This document shows positions 25,901 to 38,541 of a stretch of 64,000 nt of DNA, in pieces; position 1 is the stretch's first letter; every line of letters begins with the position of its first letter. Both the position numbers and the translations under genes were made by a program. The notes beneath the pieces were generated by a model. The model was not told the DNA's origin. It was given only the letters and a program-made list of their open reading frames with translations, and ran no database searches. This DNA is from Takifugu bimaculatus (Eukaryota > Chordata > Actinopteri > Tetraodontiformes > Tetraodontidae). Location: positions 3,546,108 through 3,610,107 of the forward strand of contig CP034989.1 in assembly GCA_004026145.2 (NCBI GenBank), written 5' to 3'.

Positions 25901-28900
25901 TATAATTGATGTATAAAAAAAAAAAAACATATGTGTGAAGAATATTGATTCTTCAAACCAAACTCCGTCCTGGATTCGAACCAACAACCTCCGGCAAAAA
26001 AGTCAGTGGCTTAAACCACTGACCTATGAGGTCACACTGAACCACAGCAAAGAGAGGTCATATATGGTTTTAAAAAAGCCATGATTAAATATTCTTCACA
26101 GAGATGTTTTTCTTCACGTGCTGTGGAAATATGGAATTTGTGTTGACACAGAAATCACATCCACAGATGATATTCAAATTATGGCTTTTTTGAACCATAT
26201 ATGACCTCTTTGCAGTGGGTCAGTGTGACTGCATAGCTCAGTGGTTTAAGCCACTGTCCTCTTTTGCAGAAGGTTGTTGGTTCGAATCCAGGCGTGACTT
26301 TTCACACATATGTTTTTGGTTTTACCGTGGTGACTGTCATGCATTGCATCACAATTTTTAGGACCAAGTATCCTCTTTGAAATTACTGTATGGTGGCAAA
26401 GAGAATTGGACGACAGCTTATAAATCAGCACCCCTGTAACTATTCCAGCAATGAATCACAAACTAAAAAGGGAAAAAGTTATATAATTGATATATATAAA
26501 AACAAACAAACATATGTGTGAAGAATATTGATTCTTCAAACCAAACTCCGTCCTGGATTCGAACCAACAACCTCCGGCAAAAAAGTCAGTGGCTTAATCC
26601 GCTGACCTACGAGGTCACACTGAGCCACAGCAAAGAGAGGTCATATATGGTTTTAAAAAAGCCATGATTAAATATTCTTCACGGAGATGTTTTTCTTCAC
26701 ATGCTGTGGAAATATGGAATTTGTGTTGACACAGAAATCACATCCACAGATGATATTCAAATTATGGCTTTTTTGAACCATATATGACCTCTTTGCAGTG
26801 GGTCAGTGTGACTGCATAGCTCAGTGGTTTAAGCCACTGTCCTCTTTTGCGGAAGGTTGTTGGTTCGAATCCAGGCGTGACTTTTCACACATATGTTTTT
26901 GGTTTTACCGTGGTGACTGTCATGCATTGCATCACAATTTTTAGGACCAAGTATCCTCTTTAGAAATTACTGTATGGTGGCAAAGAGAATTGGACGACAG
27001 CTTATAAATCAGCACCCCTGTAACTATTCCAGCAATGAATCACAAACTAAAAAGGGAAAAAGTTATATAATTGATATATATAAAAACAAACAAACATATG
27101 TGTGAAGAATATTGATTCTTCAAACCAAACTCCGTCCTGGATTCGAACCAACAACCTCCGGCAAAAAAGTCAGTGGCTTAAACCACTGACCTATGAGGTC
27201 ACACTGAACCACAGCAAAGAGAGGTCATATATGGTTTTAAAAAAGCCATGATTAAATATTCTTCACAGAGATGTTTTTCTTCACGTGCTGTGGAAATATG
27301 GAATTTGTGTTGACACAGAAATCACATCCACAGATGATATTCAAATTATGGCTTTTTTGAACCATATATGACCTCTTTGCAGTGGGTCAGTGTGACTGCA
27401 TAGGTCAGTGGTTTAAGCCACTGTCCTCTTTTGCGGAAGGTTGTAGGTTCGAATCCAGGCGTGACTTTGGTTCGAAAAATCAATATTCTTCACACACATG
27501 TTTTTGGTTCTACCGTGGTGACTGTCATGCATTGCATCACAATTTTTAGGACCAAGTATCCTCTTTAGAAATTACTGTATGGTGGCAAAGAGAATTGGAC
27601 GACAGCTTATAAATCAGCACCCCTGTAACTATTCCAGCAATGAATCACAAACTAAAAAGGGAAAAAGTTATATAATTGATATATATAAAAACAAACAAAC
27701 ATATGTGTGAAGAATATTGATTCTTCAAACCAAACTCCGTCCTGGATTCGAACCAACAACCTCCGGCAAAAAAGTCAGTGGCTTAATCCGCTGACCTACG
27801 AGGTCACACTGAGCCACAGCAAAGAGAGGTCATATATGGTTTTAAAAAAGCCATGATTAAATATTCTTCACAGAGATTTTTTTCTTCACGTGCTGTGGAA
27901 ATATGGAATTTGTGTTGACACAGAAATCACATCCACAGATGATATTCAAATTATGGCTTTTTTGAACCATATATGACCTCTTTGCAGTGGGTCAGTGTGA
28001 CTGCATAGCTCAGTGGTTTAAGCCACTGTCCTCTTTTGCGGAAGGTTGTTGGTTCGAATCCAGGCGTGACTTTTCACACATATGTTTTTGGTTTTACCGT
28101 GGTGACTGTCATGCATTGCATCACAATTTTTAGGACCAAGTATCCTCTTTAGAAATTACTGTATGGTGGGAAAGAGGATCGGACGACAGCTTATAAATCA
28201 GCACCCCTGTAACTATTCCAGCAATGAATCACAAACTAAAAAGGGAAAAAGTTATATAATTGATGTATAAAAAAACAAAAACATATGTGTGAAGAATATT
28301 GATTTTTCAAACCAAACTCCGTCCTGGATTCGAACCAACAACCTCCGGCAAAAAAGTCAGTGGCTTAATCCACTGACCTACTGAGTCACACTGAACCATA
28401 GCAAAGAGAGGTCATATATGGTTTTAAAAAAGCCATGATTAAATATTCTTCACAGAGATGTTTTTCTTCACATGCTGTGGAAATATGGAATTTGTGTTGA
28501 CACAGAAATCACATCCACAGATGATATTCAAATTATGGCTTTTTTGAACCATATATGACCTCTTTGCAGTGGGTCAGTGTGACTGCATAGCTCAGTGGTT
28601 TAAGCCACTGTTCCTCTTTTGCGGAAGGTTGTTGGTTCGAATCCAGGCGTGACTTTTCACACACTATGTTTTTGGTTTTACCGTGGTGACTGTCATGCAT
28701 TGCATCACAATTTTTAGGACCAAGTATCCTCTTTAGAAATTACTGTATGGTGGGAAAGAGGATCGGACGACAGCTTATAAATCAGCACCCCTGTAACTAT
28801 TCCAGCAATGAATCACAAACTAAAAAGGGAAAAAGTTATATAATTGATGTATAAAAAAAACAAAAACATATGTGTGAAGAATATTGATTTTTCAAACCAA

Positions 28901-30943
28901 ACTCCGGCCTGGATTCGAACCAACAACCTCCGGCAAAAAAGTCAGTGGCTTAATCCACTGACCTATGAGGTCACACTGAGCCATAGCAAACAGAGGTCAT
29001 ATATGGTTTTAAAAAAGCCATGATTAAATATTCTTCACAGAGATGTTTTTCTTCACAGTGCTGTGGAAATATGGAATTTGTGTGACACAGAAATCACATC
29101 CACAGATGATATTCAAATTATGGCTTTTTTGAACCATATATGACCTCTTGCAGTGGGTCAGTGTGACTGCATAGCTCAGTGGTTTAAGCCACTGTCCTTC
29201 TTTTGCGGAAGGTTGTTGGTTCGAATCCAGGCGTGACTTTTCACACATATGTTTTTGGTTTTACCGTGGTGACTGTCATGCATTGCATCACAATTTTTAG
29301 GACCAAGTATCCTCTTTAGAAATTACTGTATGGTGGGAAAGAGGATCGGACGACAGCTTATAAATCAGCACCCCTGTAACTATTCCAGCAATGAATCACA
29401 AACTAAAAAGGGAAAAAGTTATATAATTGATGTATAAAAAAAACAAAAACATATGTGTGAAGAATATTGATTTTCAAACCAAACTCCGGCCTGGATTCGA
29501 ACCAACAACCTCCGGCAAAAAAGTCAGTGGCTTAACCACTGACCTATGAGGTCACACTGAACCTAGCAAAGAGAGGTCATATATGGTTTTAAAAAAGCCA
29601 TGATTAAATATTCTTCACAGAGATGTTTTTCTTCACGTGCTGTGGAAATATGGAATTTGTGTTGACACAGAAATCACATCCACAGATGATATTCAAATTA
29701 TGGCTTTTTTGAACCATATATGACCTCTTTGCAGTGGGTCAGTGTGACTGCATAGCTCAGTGGTTTAAGCCACTGTCTTCTTTTGCGGAAGGTTGTTGGT
29801 TCGAATCCAGGCGGAGTTGGTTTTGAAAATCAATATTCTTCACACATGTTTTTGGTTCTACCGTGGTGACTGTCATGCATTGCATCACAATTTTTAGGAC
29901 CAAGTATCCTCTTTAGAAATTAGTGTATGGTGGGAAAGAGGATCGAGACAACAGCTATAAATCAGCACCCCCTGTAACTATTCCAGCAATGAATCACAAA
30001 CTAAAAGGAAACAGTTATATAATTGATGTATAAAAAAACAAAAACATATGTGTGAAGAATTATTGATTTTTCAAACCAAACTCCGGCCTGGATTCGAACC
30101 AACAACCTCCGGCAAAAAAGTCAGTGGCGTAACCACTGACCTCTGAGGTCACAAACACCCGAGCAAAGAGAGGTCATATATGGTTTTAAAAAGCCATGAT
30201 TAAATATTCTTCACACAGATGTTTTTCTTCACATGCTGTGAAAATATGGAATTTGTGTTGACACAGAAATCACATCCACAGATGATATTCAATTATGGCT
30301 TTTTTGAACCATCTATGACCTCTTTGCAGTGGGTCAGTGTGACTGCATAGCTCAGTGGTTTAAGCCACTGCTCTTCTTTTGCGGAAAGATTGTTGGTTCG
30401 AATCCAGGCGTGACTTTTTACACACTATGTTTTTGGTTTTACCGTGGTGGACTGTCATGCATTTCATTCCAATTTTTAGGGACCAAGTATCCTCTTTAAG
30501 AACTTAGCTGTATGGTGAGGATAGAGAATCGGACGACAGCTTATAAATCAGCACCCCTGTAACTATTCCAGCAATGAATCACAAACTAAAAAGGGAAAAA
30601 GTTATATAATTGTATATATAAAAAACAAACAAACTATGTGTGAAGAATATTGATTCTTCAAACCAAACTCCGTCCTGGATTCGAACCAACAACCTCCGGC
30701 AAAAAAGTCAGTGGCTTAATCCTGACCTACGAGGTCACACTGAGCCAGCAAGAGAGGTCATATATGGTTTTAAAAAAGCCATGATTAAATATTCTTCACG
30801 GATGTTTTTCTTCACATGCTGTGGAAATATGGAATTTGTGTTGACACAGAAATCACATCCACAGATGATATTCAAATTATGGCTTTTTTGAACCATATAT
30901 GACCTCTTTGCAGTGGGTCAGTGTGACTGCATAGCTCAGTGGT

Positions 30944-31043
30944 NNNNNNNNNNNNNNNNNNNNNNNNNNNNNNNNNNNNNNNNNNNNNNNNNNNNNNNNN
31001 NNNNNNNNNNNNNNNNNNNNNNNNNNNNNNNNNNNNNNNNNNN
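30944..31043. other. Assembly gap (100 Ns)
   Basis: Exactly 100 Ns, the conventional size for a gap of unknown length. The satellite enters it from the left in mid-unit (inside the A box of a plus-strand head) and unique DNA leaves it on the right, so an unknown amount of satellite is missing. Confidence 0.98.
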
Positions 31044-31321
31044 AGTTGAAAGAAACGTATCGAATCATTGCGTTGATATTTGGATTTTTCCATCAGCGCT
31101 GCACTTCTGTGCACTTTTATCCTGGAAATACCCCCGCCGCTTTGAACCGGGTCGGCAAATCAAAGCAATTTAAGCATCAAAGGGAAGAATAATGTTTGCC
31201 ACAATGTGAGCGCGACAAAGACGCGGGGACGCACGTTAGCATGCACGCACACGCAGCTGATTTCAGGTGGCTAATGGATGATGCTATTTACTGAAGGAGC
31301 GGTGAGAGGGGATGGCAGGGT

Positions 31322-31374
<53 letters not shown>

Positions 31375-31505
31375 AGCACAGTGGCCCCGAGCTAATCTGG
31401 GATTTTCTGCTGTTCCCCCCACACACAGAGTACAGCCTAACACCTCTCACACACACACACACACTCACATCTGACCTTGTTGCCGGGAGATTTAGCTGAT
31501 TGAAA
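31044..31505. repeat. Unique sequence with (TG)n and (CA)n
   Basis: First non-satellite DNA after the gap. It includes (TG)n at about 31323-31372 and a short (CA)n at about 31448-31464. No gene seen. Confidence 0.7.
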
Positions 31506-31506
31506 G

Positions 31507-31562
31507 CGCGTGACCCCATGTGACCCCATGTGACCCCATGTGACCCCATGTGACCCTATGGA
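31507..31562. repeat. 10-bp tandem repeat (TGACCCCATG)5
   Basis: Five consecutive near-identical copies of TGACCCCATG, the last with CTATG in place of CCATG. It lies just before the 30-bp minisatellite. Confidence 0.9.
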
Positions 31563-31589
31563 TCCTACATCTTCATGTGTCTTAAATGA

Positions 31590-31874
31590 GACGCATCCGT
31601 GTCCACAGATGTGCTCTGTGATGCGTCCGTGTGTCCACAGATGTGCTCTGTGATGCGTCCGTGTCCACAGATGTGCTCTGTGATGCGTCCGTGTCCACAG
31701 ATGTGCTCTGTGATGCGTCTGTGTCCACAGATGTGCTCTGTGATGCGTCTGTGTCCACAGATGTGCTCTGTGATGCGTCCGTGTCCACAGATGTGCTCTG
31801 TGATGCGTCCGTGTCCACAGATGTGCTCTGTGATGCGTCCGTGTCCACAGATGTGCTCTGTGATGCGTCTGTGC
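31590..31874. repeat. 30-bp minisatellite, about 9 copies
   Basis: The unit GTGTCCACAG ATGTGCTCTG TGATGCGTCC repeats with a period of exactly 30 bp, except for a 2-bp insertion in the first copy. Some copies have T instead of C near the end. Because 30 is a multiple of three and the unit lacks stops in several frames, open frames appear on both strands. They encode only the repeat (for example STDVLCDASV) and are not genes. Confidence 0.95.
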
Positions 31875-32774
31875 CACTCTCAGGCGTCCTGCCTCCGCAG
31901 CCTTCGGGTCCTGGGTTCGGGGCCGTGCCAGGTCACATCTGCATGCACGTTCCAGCAGGTTTTTGGACGGCAGGAGGCCCCTGAGCAGGTGTGGCCTAAT
32001 ACGGGAGCGGGACAGTTTAGCTCCTTTTACAGCACCATTCAAGGTGACAGCGACTGCCAGCAGGTCCAGATGCACGGGCTCCTTCACAGAACCCAACGTC
32101 GTCCTTTAGTTAAACACACGGGCGTGTGGGAAGGACACCCAGCAGGTTAGGTAGAGAGCACAATGATGGGAACATGTTTAATAGCTGGAGGTCGCGTCCT
32201 TCAGTCTGGAAGTTTGCTGGTGTGTATCGGGAGATACATCACAAAGCTGTCTCCTGTCCATAGGTGTGTTATTATTATCAGGATAATTATTAGGATATTA
32301 ATGAACCCGATTTGGTGCCCTGATTGGCCAGATTCATGATAGAAGCCCGTGGTCATGATGGTTTTGGCACGTGCACGCATGGGTGGTAACGACGGTGCTG
32401 AGTGCGTCGCCGGGATGGGGTCGGTTCTCTCTCAGCAGCAGGATACAGCAGGATTTGGGGTATTTTTAGAAGCCCGATCTGGCTCCCTTCAGCAAGATTC
32501 CCCCTCGCTCATCTTTCCCTCAGATCCCCCCCCCCCATCCTTCCCTGCACCTAACCGTGATTGTATCCCTGCCCCCCTGTCATTTATGCTTACGTCACCA
32601 CTCATTTCAGCGCCCCCCCCACTCCTCCCTACCTGTTCTGTGTCCCAAAGTCATTCTAATTAGTGTTTAAAGCTGCGCCCCCCCACAGCGAGGTCGTCTG
32701 TGCCCGTGAGCTGCCGCTGCCTCCGCTCCGCCGTGCCAGTGTCAAATGAAAACACCCGTATCTGCCACCATCAG

Positions 32775-32775
<1 letters not shown>

Positions 32776-32832
<57 letters not shown>
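32776..32832. repeat. (TG)n microsatellite
   Basis: A pure TG dinucleotide run of about 28 units. The flanking interval 31875-32775 holds only unique, C-rich and T-rich sequence with no recognised gene. Confidence 0.95.
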
Positions 32833-32833
<1 letters not shown>

Positions 32834-33011
32834 ATTTGCAACACATGGAGGACCAAAATAATCATTCCACTAGCAGTGTGAGGACATTTTAGGGACGTTT
32901 AGCTGGTCTCACCACTTCAAAGGATTGTTTGAGAGGTGTGGAGAGGTGGGCGTCGGGTTTAGGCTTAGTTAGGTTAGTTAAGATGGTTTGGGTCAGGAGC
33001 TGGGGGATGAC

Positions 33012-33013
<2 letters not shown>

Positions 33014-33067
<54 letters not shown>

Positions 33068-33497
33068 TGAGAGTGAGAGTGTCTGTGTGTGTATACATCC
33101 AGGACCAGCTGAGGCTGGATGGATGGAGCGATGGATGGATGGATGGAGCGATGGATGGATGGATGGATGGATGGATGGATGGATGGATGGATGGATGGAT
33201 GGAGCGATGGATGGATGGATGGATGGAGCGATGGATGGATGGATGGATGGATGGATGGATGGATGGATGGATGGATGGATGGATGGATGGGTGGATGGAT
33301 GGATGGATGGATGGATGGATGGATGGATGGATGGATGGATGGATGGATGGGTGGATGGATGGATGGATGGATGGGTGGATGAATGGATGGATGATGGATG
33401 GATGGATGGGTGGATGAATGGATGGATGGATGGATGGATGGATGGATGGATGGATGGATGGATGGATGGATGGATGGATGGATGGATGGATGGATGC
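33014..33497. repeat. (GA)n followed by a long (GATG)n tract
   Basis: (GA)n occupies about 33014-33083. A 380-bp GGAT/GATG tetranucleotide tract with periodic GAGC or GGTG interruptions runs from about 33117 to 33497. Open frames on both strands (WMDG and SIHP repeats) are a by-product of tetranucleotide repeats that lack stops. Confidence 0.95.
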
Positions 33498-33939
33498 CCA
33501 CTCAGGGACATGTACACCCGGGGCCCTCAGAGCTGGATCCTCCCTCCTCTCTATGAAGGAAGTGCGTTCAGCCTTATCCAGACCCACCTTTGGGCGTGGG
33601 TGGATCGCTGCTGACGTTTCCACGGTGACGGCGGAGGCGTCTGCGGGCGGCTGATGCAGTCCGGCCTCGCAGAGATCATCTTTGTTTGCTCCCGGGTTTT
33701 TCCTATTGCCATGAGCTTCCTCCCCTCCATCCTCCTCTCAACAAACTTTCTTTCTTCAGTAAAAGGAGGGTAAAAAAAAACAGGGAGGAAAAAGGAAAAA
33801 AAATGATTCCCGTCTTATTTATCGCAACATCTCCTCTGGGATCCAGAAGCAAGGCAACAAAAGGTCGGATGAAAAGGGAGGGAAAAAGCTACAGGAGTGA
33901 CCAAGGACATGACAGAGGTGGAGAAGTTGCTGGGGGAGA

Positions 33940-33943
33940 TGTG

Positions 33944-34002
<59 letters not shown>

Positions 34003-34185
34003 AATCAATATCACAAATCTGCAGGGATTTGAAGCGGTGCCCAGGGACAGTTTAGAAGCAGCACATCCGCTGCCGATTGTGTGTCTCACCCGAGGGGCCG
34101 CTCGACCACAGCGCTCGCAAATCAATAACCCCGCATCGTGTGTGTGTGTGTGTGTGAGAGTGTGTGTGTGTGAGTGTGTGTGGAG
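33940..34185. repeat. Two (TG)n microsatellites
   Basis: TG runs at about 33940-34001 and 34137-34182 with unique sequence between. No gene recognised. Confidence 0.9.
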
Positions 34186-34521
34186 GTGGCGTGGGCCAAG
34201 TGAAATGTGCGAGCAGGAACTGAGCAAACAAGGCGTCTGTATCGGAGCGGTGCGGTAAATAATTGCTGTAAACCTGCTTTGTGTCTGACGCTGGTAGAAT
34301 GTGTCATTAATTCCAAAAAGAGACTCATTTATCCATTACTAAATATAAAATAGGGCGCTCACTTCATCTGAGTTTATCTGGGGCACAGATACGACAGATA
34401 TTAAATAGATTTCAGATAAAAGAATTTTTAAAAGTTTCCACATATTTGAGTAAAAACTGCAGTTTTGCTCCTTTTTTTAAGAGAACATTGAAGTGGCTGT
34501 AAATTCAAAAACAACGTTGCC

Positions 34522-34566
34522 TCATTCACTCATTCACTCACTCATTCATTCATTCACTCATTCATT
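34522..34566. repeat. (ATTC)n / (ACTC)n tetranucleotide repeat
   Basis: About eleven tandem ATTC or ACTC tetramers. Short and imperfect. Confidence 0.85.
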
Positions 34567-37500
34567 AGGGAACGAGGATGGAGGATGGATCTGCATGTTT
34601 AGAATGTTTTCCGAGGGTTTTTCCGAGGGCTTCTTTCATAATCAGCAAACACATGTGAGACACATGTGAACATAAATGCTTATTATCCACTTCATCTCAT
34701 CAAAGTGGAGATTAAAGAGCATTTCTGATTCATCCTCCCCTCGCACAGCCGGTTCCAGGCCCGACTTGGAGCCATCAAAAGGCATAAAATATACACTCCT
34801 CACATTAATCTGCATGTGCGATGATGGAAATTTAGGGAATTGTGTCAACCGATGTGCAAAATGGATGTAAAATATCCGCAATGCTAATGTTCGGCGGTTC
34901 GATGTTGCTAACGTTTGACTTGGGTTTGGGCTGAAGTTCTGAGAGAAGGCCCCGCGTGTGATGAATATTTAATGTTCCGTTCAGAGGTGAGCCGTGAGGG
35001 AGCGTGTAGGAGCCTTTTACATCCAAGTCAGGCAGCTTACAGGAATCCAAATCCACTCGACAGCTGCACAGGATTTTTTTTTTTTAAAAATCAGAGGGTT
35101 CCGCCAGCCCGTTCTGGCTAAACATGCTAACCAGCTAAGTGCACCGTCGCTTAAACCTGCTTTTACGTCAAATAAAGCATTACATCTCTGCATTTTTTTA
35201 ATAATTCTGTCCAAAACTGGACAGCAAAGTTTTAGCGCGGAGCAGCAGGTGGTCGCACGATGGAACGTCTCACGGCGCTTTTTGGAAAACCAGTTAAAGA
35301 GCTAAAGCAGAGAGAGAAAATTGGCTGAGAGCACGAGGAGGCGCGCTTGCTTTTGCAGCTATTTCCACTCTCCTCTTCTCCGGTTTTGTTTTCGCCTCCA
35401 TCGATCGGAGGTTAACTAACAGCTGCGGCGGCTGCAGCTCTGCTACCACCCGCGCATTGATTGGCGGCCTGAAGACGTACATCTTTTTTTTCCTTTCCCT
35501 TGATGTGTCCAACTAGAGAGGAATGATTTGGCCTTTTTTACCTGTTCGCGGAGACACTTTTGTTGCTATTTTGACAGGAAATGCTGCATCGTTGCAGGTG
35601 ACACCAATATTTATGTGTCTGCTTGGGAAATGCTGCAAATTGCCGGTTGGATTACCAGTCTTCCCCCCCACACCCCCCCTTTTCCTCATTTAGTTGAGTA
35701 GCAGCTACTGAAACGCTCCAGGCAAATGTGTCAAATCCTCTATTCAAAATGATTCTTTCTGCTTCCTTCGCCCACTTAAATATCAAGTGATGTTGACTCC
35801 AACCGCTCCGATTCAGCAGGAAATCCAGCCGAATCCGATCTGCGTGTTAAACAATGTGGTCGGTTGTTTCACAGCGACTTGATCTCATTAACCAAAAAAA
35901 AAAAAGAGAAAACCTACCCAGGCATCGGGTAGGACTTTACAGACTTCCTGGAAATGTTGAGGGGCGGAGCCATGTGTGGGAGAACGCTGATTGGTGGAAG
36001 ACACCTGCAGCGTTCCAAACTTCCCGCCCTGATTGAGCCAGCGCGGTCGCCAACTGGAGCTATGGAGATAAAAGGAAAGAAGGCGGGGCCAATGCTAGCC
36101 GTTACGGTCTCGGCTAGCCTCGCGCTAATCCACCGACGTCCTTCTCCTCCTCCCCCAGAGTCTGGCTCCCTTCCCCCGCTGCCTCACAGCCAACAATATA
36201 ACCCCGACTAATCCAATGAAGTCATCTCAAACCCTCCTCCACTCATATCCGTTGTCTCTACTTTGTTGATGTTGCCATTAGGACAGCGCCGCCGCCGCCG
36301 CCGCCGCCGGCTCGGCCCCGGGGCGAGCCCTCGGCGGGTCAGACAGACGCTCCGCTGCTGTCATCAAAGCGGAACACAGACGCACACGCACGCGTCGGCC
36401 ATTAACCTCGGCCAGGACAGACGATTACGCTCCACTCCAAATAACCCGGAACTGCCCTGACAATCACTCACCGCGCCATCGCGGAGAAAAGGTCACCGAC
36501 GCCGATAAGGATGCTAATGAAGGGACCAGGAGCAGGAAGAGCCCCCGTGAGACGTCCTGAGGCAATATGTGACGCAGGAACGAGGTCTTGACCGGCTTCG
36601 TAGCCATACGGATGCTTCATTGACCGCACTGTGTGTGTTTACTGTGAGCGAAGGCCTTGGGAGCCTTGGGAGCTCAAGCTACGCCGGAGATGCAGCCGGT
36701 CGACTGAAAAAGACCCCAACAAGTCTTCTGCCGTCCCGTACGTGCAGTCGAGTCATTGCCACGTCCAGGAAATATGTAAACGCCGGCTGGATGGATGGCG
36801 GTAAACTTGGCCGCCGACATTAATGGCTCCTCAAGGACAAATCCTAATAACTTGCAGGATCCCGTCAGGCCCTTTCCAATTTCTTCTCCCCCAACAGAAG
36901 CCGGATTTTTTGAGTATGCTGTCACACACCTCAACATCTGCGTGATGGATCGGGGCAGAACCGGGCGCAGATGTTGTTACTTCCAGGACGGTTTAAGGGG
37001 AAAAAATGACTCCGGAATGCCCCGATGTGGCATCTGGGTGACACGACAGGAAGTGCGGGATGGATGGCGGAGACGTTTGCGACCAACTTTCATAAACTCC
37101 TGAACTTCGGATCCCTTCTGACATTCCCACCAGCGTGTATCCCGCACGCGATGCTAATTAGCACGTTAAATATGTGAACAGGGGTCTACATTATGACAGC
37201 TAACGGTCCTTTTTTTCCTTGCTCGCCATCTCCGGAACTCCTCCCGCGCACGTGAAACAGACACACGGAGGAAGCTGTGATGTAATCCTCTGAAGATCCT
37301 CTCGCAGCAATAAAAGGATTCAAGGCCTAAATGAGGGTAATAATTCCTAATGATCTTCCAGAGGCACGTTCCATTACAATAGGCTCCAACTTTCCAAGTC
37401 AGGTAATAATTTCACTGACGGAAAAGAAACTTACCGGAGCTCTTTTGTGTTTCCCTTTGAACTAAATGACTCTTTTTTCTCGGAGGAGAACCCACGTAAT

Positions 37501-38250
37501 AACAGGCGCCGGGGAGCCGAACGGAGGCAAAGAGCAGCCGAGAACAAAACCGCTTCATCATTTCTGACAACATCTTTGTAAAAATGGGGGTTTTTTTTTC
37601 TTTATTTTCCTGTTGTTGACTTTTTTGCGATGCTTTGAAACTCTAATTGCTTTGACAGACGACGGCCCGGCGAGGGGAAGCGCGTCGGAAGATGACGGCG
37701 GTGGGCGGTAACCGGGTTGGAAAGACGGCGGTCACCAGGGGGGGAACCTGTGGGCCGCCGAGCATGCTGGGAAAGGGCGGTCGGAGGGAGGGGGGGGCTG
37801 AAGAACGCTGCTCGCCGTCTAATGGGAATACAGAAGACGAGGCTTCTGTTCTGGGATATAAAACAAGCTGGAGACGCGTTCCGTCTCCCGTTACTGTCTC
37901 ACATGCCAGATGGTCGTGGTTCCAGGTCTGGGACTGCTGTGGCGCACTCCATACGGAGCCGTCCCTGCAGCCGTGTAGGATTCCCTGCATGAGGGCTGGT
38001 ATCCGGAGCTCCGCGTTCTTACATCGTCTCCCACATCCTCTGTGGTCGGGCTCTGAATTATGCAGAGCGACAGAAAGATCCATCCTGCATTCCCGGGAAT
38101 CAGGAAAAACATTCAGGAAAACAGAGCAGAACTCACCAGGAAGGTTTGACTCACGCGCCATCAACAACAACACAACAGGAAGAAACCTTGAGCAGGACCC
38201 TGGTCTGGGAACCTCGAATCAGGAGCTAAAGCAGCAGCAGAGGTCCCATT
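34567..38250. other. Gene-free unique DNA, moderately GC-rich
   Basis: No splice-bounded coding block or RNA gene recognised. It includes (GCC)n at about 36286-36311. The interval 37330-37420 (GTAATAATTCCTAATGATC and following AT-rich words) has the low-repeat texture often seen in conserved non-coding elements, but conservation cannot be judged from one sequence. The longest frames, for example 37692-38294, show no family features. Confidence 0.4.
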
Positions 38251-38260
38251 TACAACGTTT

Positions 38261-38541
38261 ACGGACAGTGAACGCAACACGAGGTCGGGGTTAACTCAGC
38301 ACAAGTCCCATCGCTGGAAACATTTACGGACAGTGAAGGCAACGTCCCATCGCTGGAAACATTTACGGACAGTGAAGGCAACACGAGGTCGGGGTTAACT
38401 CAGCAGAAGTCCCATCGCTGGAAACATTTACGGACAGTGAAGGCAACACGAGGTCGGGATTAACTCATCAGAAGTCCAATCCCTGGAAACGTTTACGGAC
38501 AGTGAAGGCAACACGAGGTCGGGGTTAACTCAGCAGCCGAG
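38261..38541. repeat. 65-bp tandem repeat, about 5 copies, one with a 26-bp deletion
   Basis: ACGGACAGTGAAGGCAAC recurs at 38261, 38326, 38365, 38430 and 38495, a period of 65 bp. The 39-bp step shows one copy shortened by 26 bp. Each complete copy also carries GAGGTCGGGGTTAACTCAGC and a segment like GTCCCATCGCTGGAAAC. Confidence 0.93.

Larger units (their letters stand above)
4251..30943. repeat. Tandem satellite array of about 46 palindromic, tRNA-headed units (period about 583 bp)
   Basis: I located the plus-strand head (GCATAGCTCAGTGG or variant) in every unit: 46 occurrences from 4631 to 30930, spaced 581-586 bp, except for eight units of about 595-605 bp or their shortened form. One unit (8153 to 8641) is 488 bp and has lost its minus-strand head. 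Units start at CTGTAACTATTCC. The first begins at 4251 and the last is cut by the gap, so the array is open-ended. Each unit has a left arm of about 170 bp, a 75-bp centre, a right arm of about 155 bp inverted relative to the left, and a linker of about 175 bp. Edge units (4.2-9.8 kb) are more diverged than central ones, as expected for a satellite homogenised by unequal exchange. Short open frames inside are chance frames. Confidence 0.97.

Noticed and set aside
4251..30943. Cluster of functional tRNA genes
   Set aside because: A and B boxes are good, but in both head types the 7-bp acceptor and the anticodon stems do not pair and no anticodon loop is in place.
4251..30943. CRISPR array or bacterial repeat system
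   Set aside because: The period is about 583 bp with no short repeat/unique-spacer alternation, and the context is vertebrate.
33014..33620. Long HPSI / WMDG open frames on both strands
   Set aside because: Products of the GATG tetranucleotide tract only.
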